Positions 35,601-42,321 of a stretch of DNA of 64,000 nucleotides are shown here, piece by piece. A model generated the notes under the pieces. The model was not told the origin of the DNA. It searched no databases and was given only the letters and a program-made list of their open reading frames with translations. Each line of letters opens with the position of its first letter. Position 1 is the stretch's first letter. A program made the translations under genes and the position numbers. Origin of the DNA: Paludibacter sp. (GTDB lineage Bacteria; Bacteroidota; Bacteroidia; Bacteroidales; Paludibacteraceae); NCBI GenBank assembly GCA_028710895.1, contig JAQTTH010000004.1, positions 62,001 to 126,000 of the forward strand. The letters are read 5' to 3'.

Positions 35601-38600
35601 AAATCAGCAAAGATATTTTGAGTAATCTGAATACAAAAGTAGAATACTCCAATTATGATAACTGGGGAAATCCAAAAACTGTAATAACAACGAAAGGGGA
35701 TATTACGCAAACATTAGCAACCAACCTTGTTGAAACAAAAAATATCAATTACATTAGTAAGGGAGCGTGGTGGTGCGACAACAAAGTAAATGATATGACA
35801 ACGGTGAGAGCATTAAATAATGATACCTATACACGGAAAACCCAATATGATTACGATACAAAAGGCAACCTGACCAAAGAAACGGTTGACCCTAGTGATG
35901 AAAATGCAGTGATGACCGAATACAAAGATTTCGATGACTTTGGACATCCTAAAACTGTAAAGGTAAGTGCTAACTCCAAATCACGAACATCAACAGTCAC
36001 TTATACACCTTCGGGGCGATTTATTGCCAGCAAAACGAATGCATTGCTCGAAACTACCGCTTACGATTGGGATGAAACGCATGGACTGTTGAACTTCGAA
36101 ACCGATTATCGGAATAATAAAACAAGTTATACATACGATAATTGGGAGCGGAATACAGAAACAGTATATCCTACGGGCATCCGCAAAGCACAAGTGATGC
36201 AATGGGCTTCGGCAGGGAGCCCTACGGGAGCTAAATACTATAGTTATAGCCAGACATCCGGCTCGGCATTTACTAAGACTTGGTACGATGTACTAGGTCG
36301 TGAGATAGTAACGCAAACCTACGGATTAGACGACAAAAAAATGATAAGCGTATTTACCGAGTACTATGCCGATGGCAAAAAGAAACGTGTTTCCGACCCT
36401 ACGTTTAACACCACAGCCGACACATGGGCAGCCACTTATTATTACAATGATCCTTATAAGCGGTTATCATCAGTGGTTACTCCTATGGGCACAACCAGTA
36501 CTACTTATTCGGGCAGAACCACTTCGGTAACATCGCCAGATGGTACGCAAGAAACTACGTTAAATAACTTAGGGCAAACCCTGACCAGTAAAGTAAACAG
36601 CAAAACGGTAACTTATGATTATTACCCTTCGGGGCTGACCAAAACATCAACTCCCGAAGGAGGACAAGCCATCACGATGGTTTACGACTTACAAGGGAAA
36701 CGAACCAGTCTGATAGACCCCGATGGAGGAACCGTGGAATCGAAATACAATGGTTTTGGTGACTTGCTTTGGGAGCGGCAGAAGATTCATAATAATACTG
36801 ATTATATAACTACTACCAACACTTATGATGATGCCGGATTGGGGTTATTACAAAATATCAACCGAAACGGAGAAATCACCACTTATACGTATGACCCCAA
36901 TTACAAGAGTAGGATTAACGCTATTGAAATTACAGGGAAGAATAAACAAAGCTTTACTTTCGATGCATTCGACAGGGTAACCAACATAGAGGAGACCATA
37001 GGTACTCGGGTATATAACACAAGTAAGTCTTACGATGCGTTGGGAAGAGTAAAAAAAGAAACCTATCCTACTGGTTATTATACCACAAATATCTACGATA
37101 GTAACGGTAACCTCACAGAGGTAAAAGATAACACCCGTTCGATATGGAAACCCATTGACGAAAATGCGAAAGGCCAGCTACTGCATGCCAATAAAGGTGG
37201 AAAAACCATTACTTATGATTTTGACTCACGTGGATTTCCTACCGGCATTACTGCTGTTGGTGTAGTAAAAGCAGCATACTCATTCAATGCTAAAGGGAAT
37301 CTGGAGTATCGCACTGATGAGTTGGATCCAAATAACATTCAAAAAGAAGTGTTTATTGGCGATGGTCACGATTACGATACCCAAAACAGATTGACCTATT
37401 GGGGCATTTATAAAAATGGGGCGCTGGTAAAATCAAACACCATTACCTACGATGCTACTAGCAGTAATATCACTGCAAAAAGCGATTTGGGGGCTTTCAC
37501 GTTTGGCTATGGAGGTAAACGACCCGATAATAGCGATATCGGACCACATGCACTAGCTACTATTTCGGGTGTTCCATCTTGTTTTCCACAAGTAGAACTA
37601 CCGAATTATCCAACAGCTGAATTAAATGTGACCTATACCGATTTCAAAAAAATAGCCACACTTTCCGAAAAGAATAAGTACTACGAATTGACTTATGGAG
37701 TGGACAACCAACGGCGGATGTCAGTGTATTATGCTAATGGAAAATCACAGGGAGCTACATTGACACGCTATTACTTGGGCAATTACGAGGAAGAAGTAGA
37801 TAATATTAATAATACTACCAAGAAAATCCATTATCTTAGCGGAGCTATTCTGATACAAGAAACGAACCAACCGGATAAGTTTTATTATAGCTATGCCGAC
37901 TATCAAGGTTCGTTGATAGCACTTATTGACGAGAGTGGAAATATACAAAAATATGCTTATGACCCTTGGGGATTACGGCGTAATCCGGACGATTGGTCAC
38001 AAAGTGACAGCAGAACTAAGTGGATAGTCAATCGTGGTTATACCGGGCATGAACACCTCGATGCCTTCGGCATAATAAATATGAACGGGCGCGTTTATGA
38101 CCCATATACTGCGATGTTCTTCTCGCCTGACCCGGCGTTAGATGGTCATAACTGGGTAAACTATAACCGTTACTTATATTGCAATGGTAACCCATTTAAA
38201 TATACCGACCCAAGTGGGAATAATCCACTTCTTTTAGCAGCTGCATTGGGAGGTATGTTTAATCTTATGATTCAAATGAATTCAGGTAATATTAATAATG
38301 TCGGGCAATTTTTTGGGGCATTTGCTGTTGGGGCTTTAGCTGGGCTAACCGGAGGTGCACTTGGTGCAGCTGCTAGTGCATCGGTTACTGTAGGAGGTTT
38401 TATTGCTGGTGCTGCGGGAGGTGCTGCGGGAGGTGCTGCAGGAGGATTTATCACCGGAGCTGGTAATGCATGGCTTGGTGGTGCTAGTTTTGACAATGGC
38501 ATGATGGCTGGAATTAAAAGTGCAGGTATAGGTGCTTTAGCAGGAGGATTGATTGGTGGTGTGATTAATGGTCTAGAAGCAAGCAATACCCCTGGTACAG

Positions 38601-39148
38601 AAAGAATAGTTACACAAGAAGAAATGAATGGAGCTACTGGCACTCCAATGTCTGAAGAAGCACTTGAAGAGGTTGCTTCAACCGAATTTAACATGAGAGA
38701 AGGTAAGTGGGGAATTAGTGACATATCTTTAAGATCAACTGAAGACTATACTTTTAATAACAATACACAATTTTTCAATAATAAAGCAGGAGAAGATATA
38801 GGTGGATTTGTTACTCCTCCCAGTTTTTGGACCGGCAAAGTGTCCGTTCATTTTGCTCCAGGGTCTACAATGAATCCAATTCTTCTAAAAGGAGTTATGA
38901 TACATGAATTCACCCATGTTTGGGATTTCTATAGAGGGGCTTATAATCTTTATGGTCATAAGATATTTAAAAACAGCACTGAAAATTCTGCGATAAATGC
39001 TGAAAAAGCATATTATATGTCTTTTAAATCGAATAGTTCCTATATCGAGAGTTTAATTGAAAGCTGCAATACATATCAACTCAGATTTCAAAGTCCTCAT
39101 CCAATACCGTGGGAATCACCTTTTAAAGGTAAAGTCGTATTTCCATAA
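32609..39148 (+). CDS. SpvB/RHS-repeat polymorphic toxin with C-terminal HExxH domain
   Basis: A 2179-residue RHS protein. The N-terminal signal has a possible lipobox (LIGC, Cys17). An SpvB/TcdB-like domain starts near 112 (GQFAVSPAGGATYNIPIDC). FG-GAP/VCBS-type repeats follow (DGDGRQDVAV, DRDGDGNDEF, DFNGNGKSEL, DFNGDGNTDF, DVNHDGKSDI). RHS/YD repeats run about 1070-1870, ending in the core terminus RVYDPYTAMFFSPDPALDG and YTDPSGNNP. Then comes a Gly/Ala-zipper hydrophobic segment (about 1870-1990) and a C-terminal tip with HEFTH (2099-2103) and a downstream Glu in INAEKAYY, a putative zinc metallopeptidase. By RHS precedent the shell encloses the toxin tip. The AT-rich tip and following small gene suggest toxin-immunity modularity. 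Confidence 0.88.
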   Translation: MITKYKLFILSVFLIGCSLIGWSQIQPQPNYTLQSSESGAPKTYVARDFVSLKSGFSYKAEQGQSFNAKIDAGLLFPPKDGTFKYSDGTTSASSTQLIKDPNGAVAWVEDGVAVGSIPGQFAVSPAGGATYNIPIDCPAGINGMQPSVALVYNSLGGNGIAGWGWNISGMSMISRTSQTIHYDNQKSGIIWDKTSPYVLDGQRLIPIGSVTGDSLVYETDAKSGNRIVAKNIKDWGPEYFVIYTKSGQKIQYGSPDDIASYLPLRKINSTGYLYNMSWSIKSITDNNGNTVNYYYSNTSSTTSTDVKYSNNVLDRITYGGNSAAGTSSNITIQFAYKDRTATDNMDGYIGGEANVNHLILDNISAISNSVTVKKYTPTYDINDDKWHLTTLSLENDKGEHLNPLSFEWSNNTYQIVDHGVVSYDWNLSKVITDLRNAGYNNQDPEELGKTYGDIDGDGRQDVAVRWKLEKKYFDGWWNNLWQIPSYDYKYVWTVYHNVNGTFQHLCSAEYSPSPFATSYDFEMIDRDGDGNDEFCIGSSIANSNGGTTQNYYNFYTWKYINGDFRPNFRADTERFEQLWGYWAGTNVVLSVLPADFLGKGTPQYMIINNYDNTPRPVGISGLDGMAGSYYDCPIAGVVDAKKYAQIYISDFNGNGKSELAYVTDDDHMKFYEVANRNGVSNTYELKLIYDLSYGITKAYPGDFNGDGNTDFLVFVKSHGWEVLISTGKELVESAVMSNALLGKLSPATVDILITDVNHDGKSDICAFQESYDYNYEYIPTYFHLFVSNGYSFENKIQEDYDYQSYFVGTAIGRFNNDNYDDIISNSSNGQVKIKSVSDNIVFDRITKFKDSNLNFTQVVYDMYNSNQGKVFNNGMQFNVADIDKKTSAIDYGNWDVVKQLTTQSADNSVSNSTKYEFGKAVINKTGKGFLGYLSTKVTDLTNSIEKTITNQLNSSYSILYPYSETSKLVGASTNISESTIEYYPLSSKTLYTLYPKTQISKDILSNLNTKVEYSNYDNWGNPKTVITTKGDITQTLATNLVETKNINYISKGAWWCDNKVNDMTTVRALNNDTYTRKTQYDYDTKGNLTKETVDPSDENAVMTEYKDFDDFGHPKTVKVSANSKSRTSTVTYTPSGRFIASKTNALLETTAYDWDETHGLLNFETDYRNNKTSYTYDNWERNTETVYPTGIRKAQVMQWASAGSPTGAKYYSYSQTSGSAFTKTWYDVLGREIVTQTYGLDDKKMISVFTEYYADGKKKRVSDPTFNTTADTWAATYYYNDPYKRLSSVVTPMGTTSTTYSGRTTSVTSPDGTQETTLNNLGQTLTSKVNSKTVTYDYYPSGLTKTSTPEGGQAITMVYDLQGKRTSLIDPDGGTVESKYNGFGDLLWERQKIHNNTDYITTTNTYDDAGLGLLQNINRNGEITTYTYDPNYKSRINAIEITGKNKQSFTFDAFDRVTNIEETIGTRVYNTSKSYDALGRVKKETYPTGYYTTNIYDSNGNLTEVKDNTRSIWKPIDENAKGQLLHANKGGKTITYDFDSRGFPTGITAVGVVKAAYSFNAKGNLEYRTDELDPNNIQKEVFIGDGHDYDTQNRLTYWGIYKNGALVKSNTITYDATSSNITAKSDLGAFTFGYGGKRPDNSDIGPHALATISGVPSCFPQVELPNYPTAELNVTYTDFKKIATLSEKNKYYELTYGVDNQRRMSVYYANGKSQGATLTRYYLGNYEEEVDNINNTTKKIHYLSGAILIQETNQPDKFYYSYADYQGSLIALIDESGNIQKYAYDPWGLRRNPDDWSQSDSRTKWIVNRGYTGHEHLDAFGIINMNGRVYDPYTAMFFSPDPALDGHNWVNYNRYLYCNGNPFKYTDPSGNNPLLLAAALGGMFNLMIQMNSGNINNVGQFFGAFAVGALAGLTGGALGAAASASVTVGGFIAGAAGGAAGGAAGGFITGAGNAWLGGASFDNGMMAGIKSAGIGALAGGLIGGVINGLEASNTPGTERIVTQEEMNGATGTPMSEEALEEVASTEFNMREGKWGISDISLRSTEDYTFNNNTQFFNNKAGEDIGGFVTPPSFWTGKVSVHFAPGSTMNPILLKGVMIHEFTHVWDFYRGAYNLYGHKIFKNSTENSAINAEKAYYMSFKSNSSYIESLIESCNTYQLRFQSPHPIPWESPFKGKVVFP

Positions 39149-39194
39149 ATAGTCATTTAAATTCAATACTAACTAAAAAACAAATTATTTTCAG

Positions 39195-39602
39195 ATGAAA
39201 AAAGCAATAAGAATTATTATTTTTATAACAATCTTGTTACCTATTATTTATTATGGATTTATACGTGAAGGATTTAGCTATTTTACCGGTATAGGAACTC
39301 CGTTTAGTTATTTTCAAGCACAGAAAGCAACACACAGGGAAATTTTAATCTTTTATGAGCAAGATTTGGTCGACCCGATTGTTAGTATTAACATTGATAG
39401 TATACAGTTAGCATATGGTTTTAAGACAGAATTTGGTGGAAATGAAGTATCTAATTCTGTGTTGAAATTATATAATTCTACTATCCAAAAAGAATTGTAT
39501 CGTAGGTTAGGAAAAAAATGGGATGAATATCTATTTAAAATTGACTCAATGCAAAAAGTGAAATTAAATAGACTCAGACCAGTTGTGAAAAAGATTGAGT
39601 AA
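39195..39602 (+). CDS. Small membrane-anchored protein, candidate RHS immunity protein
   Basis: A 135-residue protein starting with a transmembrane helix (about 4-23: AIRIIIFITILLPIIYYGF), followed by a roughly 110-residue soluble domain, probably periplasmic. I recognise no family. Position is the argument: it starts 46 bp after the stop of the RHS toxin gene, is AT-rich like the toxin tip, and is followed by an inverted repeat. Immunity proteins of polymorphic toxins typically sit exactly here. A metallopeptidase toxin acting in the periplasm would fit a membrane-anchored immunity protein. This is inference only. Confidence 0.6.
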   Translation: MKKAIRIIIFITILLPIIYYGFIREGFSYFTGIGTPFSYFQAQKATHREILIFYEQDLVDPIVSINIDSIQLAYGFKTEFGGNEVSNSVLKLYNSTIQKELYRRLGKKWDEYLFKIDSMQKVKLNRLRPVVKKIE

Positions 39603-39620
39603 CACTCATGTATAACCATT

Positions 39621-39670
39621 TCCTCCAAGTCTGTAACTTTGCAGTCGGTGCATTGAATAGACTTGGAGGA
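39621..39670. repeat. Perfect 12-bp inverted repeat downstream of the RHS unit
   Basis: TCCTCCAAGTCT (39621-39632) and AGACTTGGAGGA (39659-39670) are exact reverse complements with 26 nt between. No T-run follows. Could be an mRNA 3' structure or a boundary mark of the island. Confidence 0.75.
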
Positions 39671-39801
39671 AGAGGGGATATTATCCAAGTGCTTTAGATC
39701 TACCATAATAGTTATTTATCATGAAAATCAAACTAATTCTTTTGCATTTGTTATTAAAACAACTTCAATAAATCAATAAAAAATTACATGAATAGAAAAG
39801 A

Positions 39802-39829
39802 AATGGTGAGCATCCGCTCACCATTTTTT
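39802..39829. terminator. Intrinsic terminator at the island's end
   Basis: Stem AATGGTGAGC / GCTCACCATT with 4-nt loop, then six Ts, directly before the stop of the minus-strand gene at 39832. It suits plus-strand transcription from the RHS unit; the A-run on the other side would also allow it to serve the minus-strand operon. Confidence 0.88.
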
Positions 39830-39831
39830 AT

Positions 39832-40746
39832 TTAATACAAATCATTCTTATTATACTTATCCAGTATATTTTCGATAACTGAGTCTTCCTGTTCTTTGTG
39901 GAATTCGGTTTTGAGGTCGGTACCGAATATTTTACCTACGCCGTACCAAAACGAGGCGGGTATAGATCCTTTGTAGTCTTTAATAAGTTCGTAGCCGGTT
40001 TTATTGGTTTCGCGGGCAATGAGTTTCAGCAGCAACTTGCCTTGCGAAACTGTCATTGTGCGAACGGCATTTTCGTAGTCGGCAAAGAGCTTTTTCTCGG
40101 TTTCCTTAATCAGCTTAGCCTTTTCAGATTCGTTCTTCATGGTACTGAGCTGCTTATTCAGGTTTTCGATAAGCTGTTTGGTTTTCATGGCGTAAGGATA
40201 CACTTTCCTGAAGTTGCGGATGTTTTTGTAGTTCTTTACGTAATACTGGTATTTTTCCCGTTCGTGCTGGTAGCGTTGGTTGTACGCGTCCGATTGGTTG
40301 GAAACTTTCTGCAGCTTTGTTATCTGGGCAAGTATCACCGAGTCTTTTTTGGCTTGTTTCACCGAGTCGGCCTTTATCAGTTCCACCACTTCGGGTTTGG
40401 GAGTGATAAGGGTATCGGGTGTTGCCAGTGCCACAGCTTCCTGGTCGGCAGCAGTGCGCTCAGTCTCCGTAGGCTGCGATTTGACGACTCCCTGATCTTT
40501 GGATATACTTTCGGATGCTTTGTCGTTTTGCGTGGCTGAGGCGTCTTTTCCCGGGGGTGTCATCTGAATATCTTCGGGAGTCATGTCCTCCATTTGAAGT
40601 TCCATGTTGTCCAGGTCGGCATCGGATAGTTTGGAGGATTGTTCTCCGGTGAAATCGATGCTGAGGGCTGCCAGCAGCAATAAATGTATGAGAACAGTAC
40701 CAATTGCTGCTAAAAAATGACTTTTCGATTTTTTTAGAGAAAACAT
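39832..40746 (-). CDS. TolA/TonB-like membrane-anchored protein of the Exb operon, unknown
   Basis: A 304-residue protein with a short basic N-terminus, one TM (about 12-32: AAIGTVLIHLLLLAALSIDF), an acidic and Pro/Asp-rich linker (about 35-110) and a Lys-rich coiled-coil (about 130-230), then a soluble C-terminal part. The plan of anchor, stalk and periplasmic domain recalls TolA and TonB, but no TonB C-terminal YP motif is seen. The third gene after ExbB- and ExbD-type genes on the same strand, 102 bp after ExbD. It may be the force-transmitting partner of a non-classical energy complex. Confidence 0.65.
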   Translation of the reverse strand: MFSLKKSKSHFLAAIGTVLIHLLLLAALSIDFTGEQSSKLSDADLDNMELQMEDMTPEDIQMTPPGKDASATQNDKASESISKDQGVVKSQPTETERTAADQEAVALATPDTLITPKPEVVELIKADSVKQAKKDSVILAQITKLQKVSNQSDAYNQRYQHEREKYQYYVKNYKNIRNFRKVYPYAMKTKQLIENLNKQLSTMKNESEKAKLIKETEKKLFADYENAVRTMTVSQGKLLLKLIARETNKTGYELIKDYKGSIPASFWYGVGKIFGTDLKTEFHKEQEDSVIENILDKYNKNDLY

Positions 40747-40848
40747 TGTTTTACCAGCTTCAAAAATTCATTATCCATGCCCGGGAACCGAAGCACCGAA
40801 CATGGATAATGATGTGGGTTAATTTGAGATTATTTATTGGCCTATAAA

Positions 40849-41247
40849 CTATTCCTTTTTGGTGGCCAGAATCATTTTTACATTCAGTTTGTTGCCAATT
40901 TCCAACACGTTTACGAGTTGTTGTATGGCAAGCGTATTATCGCAACGCAGCACAACAAATGCTTCTTTGTCCTTAGCAGTTTCTTTCGACAATACGTTTT
41001 GAAGTTGGTCGAAAGGAACTTGTTTGTTGTTGACAAAGTATTGCAAATCCTTGTTTACAGAAAGCAGAATCTCCTTTTTGTGAATGGATTGTGTGTTTTT
41101 TGCGCTGGGCAGGTTGAGTTTGATAACATTGGGACTCAACAGCGTAGAAATAATAATGAAGAACAGCATCAGGAAAAACATGATGTCGTTCATGGCAGAC
41201 GTAAACACTTCTGCTGCCGGTTTATTTTTTTTCTGTAGATTCATCAT
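40849..41247 (-). CDS. ExbD/TolR-family biopolymer transport protein
   Basis: A 132-residue ExbD/TolR protein: cytoplasmic basic start, one TM with the family's conserved Asp (SAMNDIMFFLMLFFIIISTLL, Asp about 21) and a periplasmic domain (KLNLPSAKNTQ... to VLEIGNKLNVKMILATKK). With the MotA/TolQ/ExbB protein it forms a proton-driven complex in the inner membrane. Length is typical. It lies 51 bp after the ExbB-type gene. Assignment between ExbD and TolR is not possible by sequence alone. Confidence 0.9.
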   Translation of the reverse strand: MMNLQKKNKPAAEVFTSAMNDIMFFLMLFFIIISTLLSPNVIKLNLPSAKNTQSIHKKEILLSVNKDLQYFVNNKQVPFDQLQNVLSKETAKDKEAFVVLRCDNTLAIQQLVNVLEIGNKLNVKMILATKKE

Positions 41248-41298
41248 CTGTCAATAGAGTTTTAAATGGTCGCCCGGATTATTCCGGATACACGAAAC

Positions 41299-42006
41299 TT
41301 ATTTGTTAGGTTCCTGTAAAAAGTCGATAAAGTTCATCGCGTTACGCTCCATTTTATTCACAGCTTTAGCCACTTTAATATTCAGCCAGTTGTAGAAAAT
41401 ATACGCTAAAATACCAACAAGCAGCCCCGAAGCACTCGAAACCATTTTTACGTAAAGTCCGGCCGAAACGGCACCGATACTTACGTCGCTTGTTTGCGAA
41501 ATATCAAAGAAAATCTTGATTACCCCCAAAATAGTTCCGAGGAACCCGAACATAGGAGCTATACCGGCAATAACAGCCAGAATAGGAAGTCCGCGTTCCA
41601 GTTCGTATACTTCGAACTTACCAACGATTTCGATCGATTCTTCAATTTCCTTTATCGGGCGACCAATACGTTTGATCCCTTTTTCCACCATACGGGCAAT
41701 GGGCAAACTTGTTTTTGCACACAGTGCAAGGGCTTTTTCAATTTTATCAGCTTCAATAAGTGACTGTACCTCAACCATAAAATTCCCCTCGCTAGCCGAA
41801 GCATTGCGGATGGAAATAAAGCGTTCGATAAAAATGTAGATAGCCGTGGCAAACAGAATCCCAATCGGAATCATGATTATACCACCTTTTTGAATGATAT
41901 CCCAAAGTGAAACGGCAGCTGCTTTAGGAACTACAGGAATTGAGTTTACAGCTGAACTTAGCGTATCGGCTACCGGAGTGGCCTGAAGAATGAGTGAAAG
42001 CATCAT
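41299..42006 (-). CDS. MotA/TolQ/ExbB-family proton channel protein
   Basis: A 235-residue protein with three TM helices (about 39-61, 140-165, 185-210) and the conserved family core AVIAGIAPMFGFLGTILGVIKIF plus YVKMVSSASGLLVGILAYIFYNWL. It forms the proton channel with the ExbD-type protein encoded next and would energise an outer-membrane process. The N-terminus (about 1-35) is an extra hydrophobic and Val/Ala-rich stretch. First gene of a three-gene minus-strand operon; upstream region shared with the divergent regulator at 42322. Confidence 0.92.
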   Translation of the reverse strand: MMLSLILQATPVADTLSSAVNSIPVVPKAAAVSLWDIIQKGGIIMIPIGILFATAIYIFIERFISIRNASASEGNFMVEVQSLIEADKIEKALALCAKTSLPIARMVEKGIKRIGRPIKEIEESIEIVGKFEVYELERGLPILAVIAGIAPMFGFLGTILGVIKIFFDISQTSDVSIGAVSAGLYVKMVSSASGLLVGILAYIFYNWLNIKVAKAVNKMERNAMNFIDFLQEPNK

Positions 42007-42321
42007 GTTGTACTTGTTTGATTATAAAGATATTTTAAAAACGAATGGAGTAGCTTTTTATTTCAATCAAAAACTATTCCAGTTTTAAAAATGCACACAA
42101 AAGTAAGTATTTTAATCAATTAATAGTTTTCTTTTAGCCTGAAACCCGTTGTATTTATGCTTTTTTTAAAAATTGAAACCCGATTGTTGGCTCTTGCAGG
42201 CATTGGTTTAGCGCTGAAAGCCAGTTTAAACGGAAATAATTTTGTTATGTCGAAGAACTTTACGTAATTTGCGATAGAAAAAATCAAACCCGAGCTTCGC
42301 TTTTATCGAAATCACGCCCAT
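42007..42321. other. Divergent intergenic region
   Basis: 315 bp between the ExbB-type gene and the propeller regulator. No gene, clear hairpin or consensus promoter was recognised; promoters for both directions must lie here. Confidence 0.4.

Noticed and set aside
38272-38724. Minus-strand Pro/Ala-rich ORF opposite the RHS hydrophobic segment
   Set aside because: It is the complement of the Gly/Ala-zipper codons of the RHS gene; low-complexity shadow frame.
39898-40539. Plus-strand 213-residue ORF opposite the TolA-like gene
   Set aside because: No domain; the minus-strand frame has a clear TM, coiled coil and operon context.
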